64,000 bases of DNA from Planctomycetota bacterium (GTDB lineage: Bacteria; Planctomycetota; Phycisphaerae; UBA1845; UTPLA1). The notes beneath the pieces are model-generated. The model did not search any database, was not told where the DNA came from, and saw nothing but the letters and a program-made list of their open reading frames with translations. A program made the position numbers and the translations under genes. Below are positions 8,290 to 17,927 of this stretch, one piece after another (the stretch's first letter is position 1; each line of letters starts with the position of its first letter). Location of the stretch: NCBI GenBank assembly GCA_003576905.1, contig QEVG01000021.1, positions 1 through 64,000 of the forward strand, read 5' to 3'.

Positions 8290-8318
8290 TTACATACACC
8301 GACGGCGCGAGTTAGAAT
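8290..8318 (+). promoter_or_regulatory. Sigma-70-type promoter of the first ECF sigma gene
   Basis: TTACAT at 8290-8295, 17-bp spacer, TAGAAT at 8313-8318. Transcription would begin near 8325, downstream of the GTG at 8321, which favours the ATG at 8363 as the start of the sigma gene. Confidence 0.55.
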
Positions 8319-8362
8319 GAGTGCAAGGTCGGTCGATCGGTGTTCGTGTCAGAATCAGCGCC

Positions 8363-8998
8363 ATGATCGAGGGTTCGCCACAAGCTGGGCTCATCGCGCG
8401 CGCCGTTGCAGGCGACGGGGTCGCGCTGACGCTTCTGCTCACCGAAACACGATCCGGGCTGTGCGGCTATCTGGCCGGCCGCATACCGGCCGACCTCAAG
8501 GGAACGCTCGACGCCGACGACATCGCCCAGGAGGCCCACGTCGAGGTTTTTCGACACATCGGCGATTTCGAGAATCGAGGCCCCGGCTCGTTTGAGCGCT
8601 GGGTTCGCACGATAGCCATTCGGAAGCTCCGCGACGCCATCAAGATGCGCCGCGCCGACCGCCGGGGCGGCGGCCGAGTTGCGGTCAGTCCGTTCCCGCG
8701 GCACGTGGAGGATTCCATGGTCGCCCTGCTGGACCTTGTCGCGGTGCCCGGCCAGACGCCGAGCCGTTCGGCCGCGCGGCATGAAGCCGTCGCCGCCGTG
8801 CAGTCCGCCCTCTCCGAGCTTCCCGAGGACTACCGGCAGGCCGTCTGGATGGTGTACATCGAAGGGCGGTCGGTGGCGTCCGCCGCGGAGCACATGGGCA
8901 GAACCGAGCGGGCGATTCACAATCTGTGCTACAAGGCGAAGGACCGCCTGCGCGAGCGCCTCGGCAGCGACGCGCGTTTTTTCAGCAGTTCCGGCTGA
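8363..8998 (+). CDS. ECF-type RNA polymerase sigma factor (module 1)
   Basis: A 211-aa sigma-70 family protein. Region 2 is visible in YLAGRIPADLKGTLDADDIA with EVFRHIGDFENR after it, and region 4 in LSELPEDYRQAVWMVYIEG followed by a helix-turn-helix (SVASAAEHMGRTERAIHNL). The family redirects RNA polymerase to specific promoters. The start at 8363 is chosen because a good promoter ends at 8318. The gene lies 116 bp upstream of a kinase-TPR gene on the same strand, the recurring planctomycete pairing in which the kinase is thought to relay a signal to the sigma factor. No separate anti-sigma gene is visible. Confidence 0.88.
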   Translation: MIEGSPQAGLIARAVAGDGVALTLLLTETRSGLCGYLAGRIPADLKGTLDADDIAQEAHVEVFRHIGDFENRGPGSFERWVRTIAIRKLRDAIKMRRADRRGGGRVAVSPFPRHVEDSMVALLDLVAVPGQTPSRSAARHEAVAAVQSALSELPEDYRQAVWMVYIEGRSVASAAEHMGRTERAIHNLCYKAKDRLRERLGSDARFFSSSG

Positions 8999-9114
8999 GG
9001 ATTCGCCGGCCGAGCCGGCCGGACATTTTCAGAGCGCGCCCGGCTGATTCGTCGTTTATCGCAATGTGCGGCGGCGTTCGTACCGGCCGCGCCTGAGCCT
9101 GTGACGGATCTCTC

Positions 9115-12100
9115 ATGGCTTCCGAACCCACATCCCGGACGGCGATTGGCCCGGCCGACGACCGTCTTGCGCGCCTGCTTGAGGATGTCGTCGCCCGGCG
9201 GATGGCCGGTGAGGACCTCTCCGATGAACAGCTGATCCGCCGCCATCCCGAACTGATGCCCGAGCTTTCGAGCAAACTCGGCGAGCTTCGTCGCGTCGAG
9301 GCCGCGCGCCGCCTGGCCGAAAATTCCAGCGAGCCGCCGACCCTGTGGCGCGGCGGTCCCCCGCGCGAGGACGCCCGTTCGGCCGGCCTTGGTGAACCCG
9401 AGGCGCTTGCCGGTTATCAGGTCATCCGCGAACTGCATCGCGGCGGTCAGGGCGTCGTGTACCTGGCCGTGCGCAAATCGACCGGACGGCAGGTCGCCGT
9501 CAAGGTCATGCGTGAAGGGCCGTTTGCCGGTCCGCGCGACGTGGCCCGGTTCGACCGCGAAGTCAGCATTCTCGCCCGCCTCGATCATCCCAGCATCGTC
9601 GGCATCCACGACAGCGGCGTGGCCGCCGGACATCACTATTTCGTGATGGACTACGTCGACGGCGTCCGCCTCGATCAGTGGGCCGACAGGTTTCTCGGCC
9701 GCGGCGGGGCGGCGACTGACCCGAAGCCGTCGCGCGAGCGGGTTCGGGGCGTCCTCGATCTGTTCGCCTCCGTCTGCGATGCCGTGAGCGCGGCACACGT
9801 CCGAGGCGTCATCCACCGCGACCTCAAGCCCGCCAATATCCTTGTCTGCCGGCGCGCCGCGCGCGCCGCCGCGCCCTGGACCGCCGCGGGGCCGCACTCC
9901 CAAGCAACCGCCTCCGCCGCGCGCACGGAAAGCGAGGATTATCTGCCCAGGATTCTCGACTTCGGACTGGCCAAGCTGTCTGAGCAGACCGGCGCGGCCG
10001 GGGAGAGAACGCTTACCGGTCAGTTCATCGGCTCGCTCCCGTGGTCCAGCCCCGAACAGGCCCGTGGGGCCGGCGATCACGTCGATCTTCGCACCGACGT
10101 CTACTCCCTCGGCGTCGTGCTTTACCAGCTTCTGACCGGCGCGTTTCCGTACGATGTGGCCGGCAACCTCCGCGACGCCGTTGACAACATCCTCCACGCC
10201 GTACCGATTCCGCCCCGCCGACTCAACCGGTCCATCGACGACGAAGTTGAGACGATCGTGCTCAAATGCCTGGAGAAGTCGCCGGACCGGCGTTACCAGA
10301 CCGCCGGCGACCTCGCCCGCGAGCTTCGCCGCTACCGGGCCGGGCAGCCGATCGAAGCCAAGCGCGACAGCGGATGGTATTTGCTGAGAAAGTCACTCTC
10401 CCGGCACCGGCTGGCGGCCTCGATCGCCCTCGCATTCGTCCTTCTCGTGACCGTCTCCGCCGGCGCCCTCTTCGTCATGTACCGCGCCCAGAGCCGTTTG
10501 CGCGTCACCGCAGAGCGCCACGCCCGGCAGGCCGAGCAGACGACGCGCTTCCTCCGTGACATGCTCGCGTCGGCCGATCCCAACCTGGCGCGGGGGCGCG
10601 ACGTCACGGTGCGCGAAGTGCTTGACGCGGCCGCCGCGAAGCTCAGCGGAGCTCTGACCGACGACCCGGCCGTTGCCGCCGCCGTGCATCGGACACTGGG
10701 CACGACCTATCAGTCGCTCGGGCAGTTTGCCGACGCCGAAAAGCATCACCGCGCGGCGATGGAACTGACCCTCGGCGCCCTTGGCGAGGATCACGTCGAC
10801 ACCCTCGCGGCGATGAACGGCGTGGCCACCGCCGTCGAATCGCTCAGTCGCTACGACGAGGCTGAGGCGCTCTACCGCCATTGCATTGACTTGATCGAGC
10901 GGCGGGCATCCGCTGATCCCGTCGACGCTTCCGCCGCCCTTGAAATCTATCACAACCTCGGCAATCTGCTGCGCAATCGCGGTCGCTTTGACGAGGCCGA
11001 ACCCATTCTTGCGCGTGTGCTGGAGGAATCCGCGCGCGTCCTCGGCCAGGAAGACTCGGGCACGCTCATTACAAAAAAAATCCTGGCCGCCGTCTGGATG
11101 GATAGGGGCGAATACGAACAGGCCGAGACGGCTTTTCGCGAAGTGCTCGAAGTTCAGCGCCGAACGCTTGGCAACAATTCTCCGCTTACGCTCGGCACGA
11201 TCCAGTACCTCGCCATGCTCCTCAAAGCACGGGGCCGGCTCGACGAGGCCGAGCCGCTTTATCGCGAGGCCGCCGGCGTCTCCCGCGTCGTTCTTGGTGA
11301 CACACATCCCGACACCTTGCGGCTCATGAACAGCCTCGGGCGTCTGCTTCAGGCCCGCGGGAATCTCGCCGAGGCCGAACAACGTTTTCGGGATACCGCT
11401 CGGGTCCAGCGCGAGACCCTCGGCCCCGTACATTTCGACACGCTTGTGACCACGAACAATCTTTCATTGCTGCTTCAGGAGCAGGGACGGTTCGACGAGG
11501 CCGAGCCTCTCGCCGTGGCCGTGGAGGAAGCCGGCCGCCGCGCCCTCGGTTCCGAACACCCCGACGCCCTGGTCTGGATGAACAACCTTTCCAGCCTGTA
11601 CGCGCGGCAGGGGCGCTGGGCAGATGCCGAACCGTTGTGCCGCGAAGTGCTCGACGCGCGCCGCCGCGTTCTGGGAGCCGATCATCCCGCGACTCTGAAC
11701 ACCCTTGGCAACCTGGCCCTGCTTCTGTCCGAGCTTGCCCGGCATGAGGAGGCCGTTCCGCTCGCGCGGCAGGCCCTGGAGGCGCGGGGGCGCATTCTCG
11801 GCGAAGATCACCCCGACACGCTTCTTGCGATGAGCAATCTCGCTCGGGTCCTCATGGACGCCGGACCACTCGAAGAGGCCGAGGAACTCGCCCGGAAAAC
11901 GCTCGACGCCCGCCGCCGCGTGCTCGGCGACGACCACCCGGAGACGCTGCTCGCAATCAACAACCTCGGAAGGATTCTGGTGGCCGCTGACAAGGCCGCG
12001 GAGGCCGAACCGGTTCTCCGCGCGGCGCTCGAAGCCGCCGAATTGAACCTGCCGGCCCGGCACTGGTACACACCATTGCTCAGCGCATCGCTCGGAAAGT

Positions 12101-12294
12101 GTCTGGCGCGGCTCGGCCGAACAGAAGAGGCCGCTCTCCGCCTGAAGGCCGGGTGCGAGGGCCTTGCCGATGCCATCGGTCCGACCCATGCCCGGACGCG
12201 CGACTGCCTCGACGAACTGGCCGCGCTTTATGAGCAGACGGGCGACCCGCAGAAGGCCGCCGAGATTCGCGCCGGCGTTTCGCCTGAGAAGTAA
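9115..12294 (+). CDS. Transmembrane serine/threonine protein kinase with C-terminal TPR array (module 1)
   Basis: 1059 aa. Residues 1-95 are a helical N-terminal region. The kinase domain begins near residue 101 with a Gly-rich loop (LHRGGQGVVYLA), VAVKVMREG with the ATP lysine, catalytic HRDLKPANIL (about 235), DFGLAK and SSPEQARG. A transmembrane helix at about 432-456 (LAASIALAFVLLVTVSAGAL) separates the cytoplasmic kinase from a long C-terminal array of TPR_12/TPR_10-type repeats (LG-x-x-H-P-D-T-L followed by GRLDEAEPLYREA). The array may read out protein partners in the periplasm or paryphoplasm. Between the catalytic loop and DFG there is an Ala-rich insertion of about 35 residues. Its 3' end is 15 bp from a convergent gene. 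Confidence 0.92.
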   Translation: MASEPTSRTAIGPADDRLARLLEDVVARRMAGEDLSDEQLIRRHPELMPELSSKLGELRRVEAARRLAENSSEPPTLWRGGPPREDARSAGLGEPEALAGYQVIRELHRGGQGVVYLAVRKSTGRQVAVKVMREGPFAGPRDVARFDREVSILARLDHPSIVGIHDSGVAAGHHYFVMDYVDGVRLDQWADRFLGRGGAATDPKPSRERVRGVLDLFASVCDAVSAAHVRGVIHRDLKPANILVCRRAARAAAPWTAAGPHSQATASAARTESEDYLPRILDFGLAKLSEQTGAAGERTLTGQFIGSLPWSSPEQARGAGDHVDLRTDVYSLGVVLYQLLTGAFPYDVAGNLRDAVDNILHAVPIPPRRLNRSIDDEVETIVLKCLEKSPDRRYQTAGDLARELRRYRAGQPIEAKRDSGWYLLRKSLSRHRLAASIALAFVLLVTVSAGALFVMYRAQSRLRVTAERHARQAEQTTRFLRDMLASADPNLARGRDVTVREVLDAAAAKLSGALTDDPAVAAAVHRTLGTTYQSLGQFADAEKHHRAAMELTLGALGEDHVDTLAAMNGVATAVESLSRYDEAEALYRHCIDLIERRASADPVDASAALEIYHNLGNLLRNRGRFDEAEPILARVLEESARVLGQEDSGTLITKKILAAVWMDRGEYEQAETAFREVLEVQRRTLGNNSPLTLGTIQYLAMLLKARGRLDEAEPLYREAAGVSRVVLGDTHPDTLRLMNSLGRLLQARGNLAEAEQRFRDTARVQRETLGPVHFDTLVTTNNLSLLLQEQGRFDEAEPLAVAVEEAGRRALGSEHPDALVWMNNLSSLYARQGRWADAEPLCREVLDARRRVLGADHPATLNTLGNLALLLSELARHEEAVPLARQALEARGRILGEDHPDTLLAMSNLARVLMDAGPLEEAEELARKTLDARRRVLGDDHPETLLAINNLGRILVAADKAAEAEPVLRAALEAAELNLPARHWYTPLLSASLGKCLARLGRTEEAALRLKAGCEGLADAIGPTHARTRDCLDELAALYEQTGDPQKAAEIRAGVSPEK

Positions 12295-12309
12295 TTGGTC
12301 CGCACACGC

Positions 12310-14286
12310 CTACAGAAGGCAGTTTACGAAGATGGAGATGTCCGTGGGCGTGTTTGCGCAGTCGCCGTTCATATCAGCGCAGTTGTCGTATGGTCCGAAC
12401 AGGATCGCGTCGATGAACGGCTGAATGTCCGTCCCGTCGCATCCTCCGTTCGAGTTCAGGTCTCCCAGTGCCGTGCAGCCCAGGGGTGGGCGAACAAGCA
12501 CGATCGCCGCGGTTGAAGAATAAACCAGCACGAAGGTTACGTCATTGCAGGGGCCCGGCGAAGGCGGAACGATCGCGTCGAACTCGCCGGTGCGGCCCAT
12601 CGTGGCGTTGATGGCGATGAACTGCTCCCCGACCTTCGGGACGTAGCCGTTCGGGATCGTGACCCGAAGCGTGCCCCCGAACGTGGCCGTTCCCGACACA
12701 TTCAGCCGATCGTGCTGATTGCTCGCGGGAGTTCCTCCGATCTCCATGTCGAACACGCCCGTGGGATTCATGTGCAGGTCTCCGGTGATCTGCATGATCC
12801 CGCCCGGCGTGCCGCTGCGCTGCGGGTCGAGCGCGCCCGAATTGATGACATTCCCGACGAGCGTCCCTTGACCTTGTATGCGGCCGCCGTTGGCCAGTCC
12901 GATCCCGTTTGCGCCGGTCAGGGTCCCGCCGGATGCCATCGTCGTCAGTCCGCCGAGGACCGCCCCGTTCGTGTCGACCAGCGTGACATCCTGCGAGCCC
13001 ACGGCCAGTTGCCCATTGTAGGACACGCCGCTTGTCGTGTTTCTGCCGAGCGAAAGGGCGCCGGTGGCGGTGATGAGTGCCGACGTGTCGCCGGTGATGT
13101 CCACGCCGCACGAGCCCGACCCGGTGTATCCGCCCGTCGCGCCGAAATGGATCTTTGTTCCGAATACGCCCGCGCCTGTGTTGTTGATGAACCCGTTCAT
13201 GGTGATGCCCGCCGCCCCCGTCGGGACGATGCTGCCCGGCACGACGTTGACATCCGCGTTGATCGTGCCCGTTCCGACGATCGCCGAGCCGGACTGCATG
13301 CTGATCGGCATCGCCCCGTTGAACGTGCCACCGCTCAGGTCGATGGTGCCCGTTCCTCCGTCCGGGTCGCCGAGCAGCGTCGCCTGCTGCACGGTCACCT
13401 GCCCGCCGGTGTTGATATTCAGTGTCCCCGCCCCGGCCGCGACCGCGGCGCTGACGTTGCGTCCGATGAGCAACTCGCCGTCGATAAGCAGGGCGGAGTT
13501 GGCGAGTCCGATGTCTTCGACGGTCACTTGCGACGTGGAGGCCGACCCGTTGGCGATGATCAGCCGCGAGGCGATCTCCACGGTCCCACCGTTCGAAATC
13601 GTCATCGTCGCGTCGCCGCCTGCCCCGATCCGCGAGTCGTTGGCTCCCAGCACTTCCAGTCGCGAAACGCCGATCGGCGCGACCGAAAAACCCGACACGT
13701 TGACCACGGCGACGGAGGTGCTGTTGGAGCCAACCAGCAACTGGTCGGCCACCTGGACGCGCCCGGTGCCCGTGATGTTCAGCGTGCCGCTTCCGCCGTT
13801 GCCCACGGTCAGGTCCGCGCTGCCGCCGATGATCAGGTCGGCGTCATCGTCGTTGACGTTGACAACGCCCGTACTCCCCGCCGCGTCGCCGATCACCGTC
13901 ACCGCGTTGGAGTTCAACGTGCCGGTCGTCAGGGTCAGCGTCGCGTTGTCCGCGTTCAGGTCGCCGACCGTCAGCCCCGTCGAAGTCGTGTGCGGTGAAG
14001 AGATTGACATCGTGACCGTGCCCTGCCGAAAGGTCTGAGTCCGGCTGGCATTCGCGCCCGCGCTCCAGGTCACCGTGTAGGCGCCGTTCAGGTTGAACGT
14101 CAGATCGTCCGCCGACGTGGGTACCTGTGCCGGGCTCCAGTTCGCCGCCGTCGATGCCGCGCCGCCCGCCGCGTTGATCCACGACAGCGCTGCCCCCCGC
14201 GCCATCCGGCACGGAGTTATGGCCATTATCGCGGCGGCCGCGCACAGGACGGCATTGTGTGTTCTCGGTCTGGCATACGAAGTCAT
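12310..14286 (-). CDS. Secreted beta-strand-repeat protein with C-terminal dockerin-like module
   Basis: A 658-aa exported protein. The ATG at 14286 has AGGGAAAGG upstream and yields a signal peptide (NAVLCAAAAIMAITPCRMARGA). The body is a repetitive Gly/Thr/Asn-rich beta-helix of the type found in autotransporter passenger or PEP-associated proteins (VTVIGDAAGSTGVVNV, LTVGNGGSGTLNITGTG, LLVGSNSTSVAVVNVSG). There is no outer-membrane barrel. The C-terminus carries two calcium-loop motifs, GDLNSNGGCDGTDIQPF and ADMNGDCANTPTDISIF, resembling a type I dockerin. It lies between the two sigma/kinase modules and on the opposite strand. Its role is probably cell-surface or matrix; no enzyme motif was seen. 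Confidence 0.8.
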   Translation of the reverse strand: MTSYARPRTHNAVLCAAAAIMAITPCRMARGAALSWINAAGGAASTAANWSPAQVPTSADDLTFNLNGAYTVTWSAGANASRTQTFRQGTVTMSISSPHTTSTGLTVGDLNADNATLTLTTGTLNSNAVTVIGDAAGSTGVVNVNDDDADLIIGGSADLTVGNGGSGTLNITGTGRVQVADQLLVGSNSTSVAVVNVSGFSVAPIGVSRLEVLGANDSRIGAGGDATMTISNGGTVEIASRLIIANGSASTSQVTVEDIGLANSALLIDGELLIGRNVSAAVAAGAGTLNINTGGQVTVQQATLLGDPDGGTGTIDLSGGTFNGAMPISMQSGSAIVGTGTINADVNVVPGSIVPTGAAGITMNGFINNTGAGVFGTKIHFGATGGYTGSGSCGVDITGDTSALITATGALSLGRNTTSGVSYNGQLAVGSQDVTLVDTNGAVLGGLTTMASGGTLTGANGIGLANGGRIQGQGTLVGNVINSGALDPQRSGTPGGIMQITGDLHMNPTGVFDMEIGGTPASNQHDRLNVSGTATFGGTLRVTIPNGYVPKVGEQFIAINATMGRTGEFDAIVPPSPGPCNDVTFVLVYSSTAAIVLVRPPLGCTALGDLNSNGGCDGTDIQPFIDAILFGPYDNCADMNGDCANTPTDISIFVNCLL

Positions 14287-14559
14287 GATCGCCTTTCCCT
14301 GTTGAGTCACTGAGGGTTGAACGTCGCGGCCGTCGCATCCGCCCCCGCGGGCGTGCGTTCAGATCCGGCGCGAGACGCATCAATACCATCCCCCGGCGAC
14401 CGCCCGGCCACACCGTGTATTGCCTGCCGGGCACGTCTTTTCTCATGCTTTTTTTGAGACGGCGGGCCGGAAAGACGTTCGGAAAGCCGCCGCCCGGTAT
14501 CCAACGGGGCCCCTTCGCGTGGTAAACTATTGTCACAGGGTCGGTTGGAGCCGGGCCGC

Positions 14560-15168
14560 ATGATTGAATGGATGACCACGACGACCATCCTCGAGCGCCT
14601 CCAGGATTACGGAAACGAGGATGCCTGGAGTCGCCTCTCCGCGCGCTTCCGCCGTCCGATCGTCGGCTTTGCCCGGCGAATGGGACTCTCTCCCGCCGAT
14701 GCCGACGACGTTGCGCAGGATACGCTGCTGACCTTTGCCGAGCGATTTCGGAGCGGCGCGTTTGACCCGGCCCGCGGACGCCTCAGCCATTGGCTCTTCG
14801 GCATCGCCTATCGCCAGGCACTGCGCGCCCGCCGCCGCGCTGCGAACAAGCCTGTACCGCCGGGTGACGACGGCTCCGCGGATTCGTTCTGGGCCAACCT
14901 TCCGGATAACAGTCCCGATTCCGTCGCCTGGGACGAGGAGTGGGAGCGCGCGGTGCTGGAGGATTGTCTTCAGAAGATCCGTCAGGAGTCCGAGCCGGTC
15001 ACCGTGCGGGCATTTGAGCTGGTCGTCCTCGACGGAAAATCCTCCGAAGCGGCGGCGATGGAACTCGGCGTCCCGATCAAAACCGTCTACAACGCCAAGC
15101 ACCGGATGCTCAAGCGCATCCGCGAACTTCGCGCGGAGCTCGAGAATGTTTCTTCGCCCCGCAGGTGA
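14560..15168 (+). CDS. ECF-type RNA polymerase sigma factor (module 2)
   Basis: A 202-aa sigma-70 family protein. Region 2: RRMGLSPADADDVAQDTLLT followed by LSHWLFGIAYRQALRARRR. Region 4: FELVVLDGKSSEAAAMELGV with helix-turn-helix VPIKTVYNAKHRMLKRIREL. The ATG at 14560 has GGAG upstream; the next in-frame ATG at 14572 is also possible. The gene is 126 bp upstream of the second kinase-TPR gene. It differs clearly from the first sigma factor, so the two modules are probably old duplicates or separate recruits rather than a recent copy. Confidence 0.88.
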   Translation: MIEWMTTTTILERLQDYGNEDAWSRLSARFRRPIVGFARRMGLSPADADDVAQDTLLTFAERFRSGAFDPARGRLSHWLFGIAYRQALRARRRAANKPVPPGDDGSADSFWANLPDNSPDSVAWDEEWERAVLEDCLQKIRQESEPVTVRAFELVVLDGKSSEAAAMELGVPIKTVYNAKHRMLKRIRELRAELENVSSPRR

Positions 15169-15294
15169 GAAATCTACCGCGCCGCGGTCAATTACTCCGT
15201 ACGCGGTCCTGGTTTTCTCCGTCGGGCGGGTCGCATCCACGCCCGGCGTCGAGCCGCGTGACGTGTCGTGTCCCAGTTCCGTCGCGAGCCGGCC

Positions 15295-17712
15295 ATGAAC
15301 TGTCTTGACATCGGCGATCTGGAAGCCTTTGCCCGCGAGGCGTCCTCGACCGGGGGAAGTGCGCTGTTCGCCGTGCATTTGTCCTCGTGCGATATCTGTC
15401 GGGACCGCCTCGCCGAGGTCCGCGAGAATCTCCGCACCGAGGAATCGCTGCGGAGGATCGCCCGGCCCGCCGATCGGGCGGTCCCCGTGCGGATCGGTCC
15501 ATACGAGATACTTCGCGAAATCGGCCGCGGCGGCATGGGGTCCGTCTATGAGGCCCGGCAGAAGCACCCGCAGCGCCGCGTCGCCGTAAAGGTGCTCAAT
15601 ACCGGATTCACCCACGAATCCGCCGGCGAGCGGATGTTCCGGCGCGAGGCGGACGCCCTCGCCCGGCTGAAACACCGTCACATCGCCGCGATTCACGACG
15701 CGGGCACGGCCGAAGACGGCCGCCCCTACATTGTCATGGAACTCGTGGAGGGCCGATCGCTTCGGCAGTGGGCCGCGGGCGCCGCGCCTTCGCTGCGCGA
15801 GCGGGTCATGCTGCTTCGTGCCGTCTGCGAAGCCATCGCCTACGCCCATCAGCGCGGCGTCATTCATCGCGATCTCAAGCCCGGCAATATCTTTGTGACG
15901 CGCGATGGGGGAGACGCCGAAGACGCGCCTGCCGCCGCCGGATGTGCCGCGCCCAAGATTCTCGACTTCGGCCTCGCCAAGTTCGTCGAGCACGAGGACC
16001 GGGAGGGGCGGTCCATCCTTACCGAAGTGGGTCGAATCCACGGCACCCTGCCTTACATGAGTCCCGAACAGGTGCGCGGAGACGCCCTGGATGTCGACGT
16101 TCGCAGCGATGTTTACTCGCTCGGCGTGATTGGTTTCGAACTCATCACCGGGCGTCTTCCGTATGCCCTCGATCGTGCGGCCCTTCCGGAAGCCGCGCGG
16201 ATCATCTGCGAGGCCCGCCCGCCCGATCTGCGCGCGCTCAATCACGAAGCCGCCGGCGACCTCGAAACCATTATCGCCAAGGCCCTCGAAAAGGAACCGG
16301 ACCGAAGATACTCCAGCGCCGCCGCGATGTCCGAGGACCTGAATCGTTACCTGAACGATCAGCCCATTCTCGCCCGGCCACCCACGCTGGCCTATCAGGT
16401 GCGAAAGCTCGTCCGCCGCCACCGCGCCCTTTCCGCCGCGGCAGCAGCCATGTTTCTCCTCGCCGTCGGGCTCGGTGTTCTGATGAGCTTTCTCTACGCC
16501 CGGGCGAATCGCGAGTCGATCCGCGCCCGCGACGCTGAGGTGCACGCCCAGGCCGAGGCCCGGAAGGCCCAGGAACAGGCCCAGACCGCCAGCGCCGTCC
16601 GGGATTTTCTCGTGGGCGTCTTCCGCGTCTCGGACCCCGAGGTGGCACGGGGCCAAGCCGTCACCGCCCGTGAACTGCTCGACAACGCCTCATTCCGAAT
16701 CGACCGCCAGCTTGGCGGCGAGCCCGCGATCCGCGCGGCGCTGAAGAAATCCATGGGCATGGTCTATCAGAATCTCGGGCTGAATGATTCGGCCCGGCCG
16801 CTGATCGACGATGCCCTGGCCTATTTTCTGACGCGGCCAAAGGACTTCGCCCGGGACATTTCCGAGTGTTATGCCACGCTCGGGCAGATTCACTTCATGC
16901 GCGGCGAACTGATACCCGCGGAGGAAAACTACCACCGCGCCCTTTCACTCATCCGCGCCCGCCTCGGCGACGCCGACTGGCACGTGTCCGATCTCATGAA
17001 CACGATCGTCAACGTCATGCGCCTGCGCGGCGATCTGGTCGCCGCCGAATCAATGGCCCGCGAATCCGTCGAACTCCTTCGGCGCAGCCCCCATGCCGAC
17101 GTGACCCTGCCCAAGGCCCTTAACAGCCTCGCCGGACTTCTCGAGGCTCAGGACCGTCCCGCCGAAGCGTTGCCCGTTCTGGAAGAAGGGCTGTCCATTC
17201 TTCGCAGATCGGGTCACTCAGATGGCACTCAGGCCGGCATCGAAAACAACCTCGCCCGCATCCTGCTTCAGCTCGATCGGCTCGACGAGGCCGAAGCCCG
17301 CGCGACCGCCGCCCTTGCGACGCGCCGCCGCATCTATCCGCCCGGCCACCCGTCCATCGGAACGTCCCTCTCGGTCGTGGGACTGATCCAGATCAAACGC
17401 GGAAACCTCACCGCCGCGGAAGCGAGCCTGTCCGAAGCCGTCGGCATTCATCGTGCCGCCGGCTCCGCGCCGAACGACCTGTGCGAGGCGCTCAGCCTGC
17501 ACGGCGAATGCCTCGTGAAGCTCGGTCGCCTTGACGATGCGGAGCCCATCCTGCTCGATTGCCTGAAGCGGATGATCGATTCAAACGCCGACCGGCGATC
17601 TCTCGACAGCGTAAAAGAATCACTGGTCAGATTGTACGAAAAGCGCGGCACGCCGGGCCTGGCCGAAGAGTTTCGGTCCAATCGCGCACCAGCCTCCAAC
17701 GACCGGCCATAA
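15295..17712 (+). CDS. Transmembrane serine/threonine kinase with N-terminal HxxxCxxC motif and TPR tail (module 2)
   Basis: 805 aa from the ATG at 15295. An N-terminal segment has HLSSCDICR (H28, C32, C35), the zinc-binding pattern of anti-sigma ZAS domains. The kinase follows at about residue 70: YEILREIGRGGMGSVYEAR, VAVKVLNTG, HRDLKPGNIF, DFGLAKF, YMSPEQVRG. A transmembrane helix lies at about 377-402 (AAAAAMFLLAVGLGVLMSF). The remaining 400 residues are TPR repeats (LDRLDEAEARATAALATRRR). A single protein could bind the adjacent sigma factor through the ZAS-like segment and phosphorylate it; this is inference from layout. The TPR part is shorter than in module 1. Confidence 0.9.
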   Translation: MNCLDIGDLEAFAREASSTGGSALFAVHLSSCDICRDRLAEVRENLRTEESLRRIARPADRAVPVRIGPYEILREIGRGGMGSVYEARQKHPQRRVAVKVLNTGFTHESAGERMFRREADALARLKHRHIAAIHDAGTAEDGRPYIVMELVEGRSLRQWAAGAAPSLRERVMLLRAVCEAIAYAHQRGVIHRDLKPGNIFVTRDGGDAEDAPAAAGCAAPKILDFGLAKFVEHEDREGRSILTEVGRIHGTLPYMSPEQVRGDALDVDVRSDVYSLGVIGFELITGRLPYALDRAALPEAARIICEARPPDLRALNHEAAGDLETIIAKALEKEPDRRYSSAAAMSEDLNRYLNDQPILARPPTLAYQVRKLVRRHRALSAAAAAMFLLAVGLGVLMSFLYARANRESIRARDAEVHAQAEARKAQEQAQTASAVRDFLVGVFRVSDPEVARGQAVTARELLDNASFRIDRQLGGEPAIRAALKKSMGMVYQNLGLNDSARPLIDDALAYFLTRPKDFARDISECYATLGQIHFMRGELIPAEENYHRALSLIRARLGDADWHVSDLMNTIVNVMRLRGDLVAAESMARESVELLRRSPHADVTLPKALNSLAGLLEAQDRPAEALPVLEEGLSILRRSGHSDGTQAGIENNLARILLQLDRLDEAEARATAALATRRRIYPPGHPSIGTSLSVVGLIQIKRGNLTAAEASLSEAVGIHRAAGSAPNDLCEALSLHGECLVKLGRLDDAEPILLDCLKRMIDSNADRRSLDSVKESLVRLYEKRGTPGLAEEFRSNRAPASNDRP

Positions 17713-17927
17713 GGAGTAGAACTCGGTACAGTGGCCCCAGAACGCTATTCGCTCTTTTCTCGCAGCGGCCGTCGGCCGCCATCAAATCGAGCGTCAAACC
17801 CCGTTGCGTCCTGTTCAATGGATGGCACGGCACTTGAGTCTGCTCAGGGCTAATCTCCTTTGGTTGCGAATGGCAGGTCCCGCAAGTAACCCTGTATTCG
17901 TCTCACGGCGCTCCCCCCTCCCGCGGC

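Noticed and set aside
10393-11433. Antisense 346-aa frame in the first kinase gene
   Set aside because: It is the complement of the TPR region, without start context or known domain.
12310-14286. Autotransporter
   Set aside because: The beta-strand repeats resemble passenger domains, but no C-terminal outer-membrane barrel is present; the end is dockerin-like.
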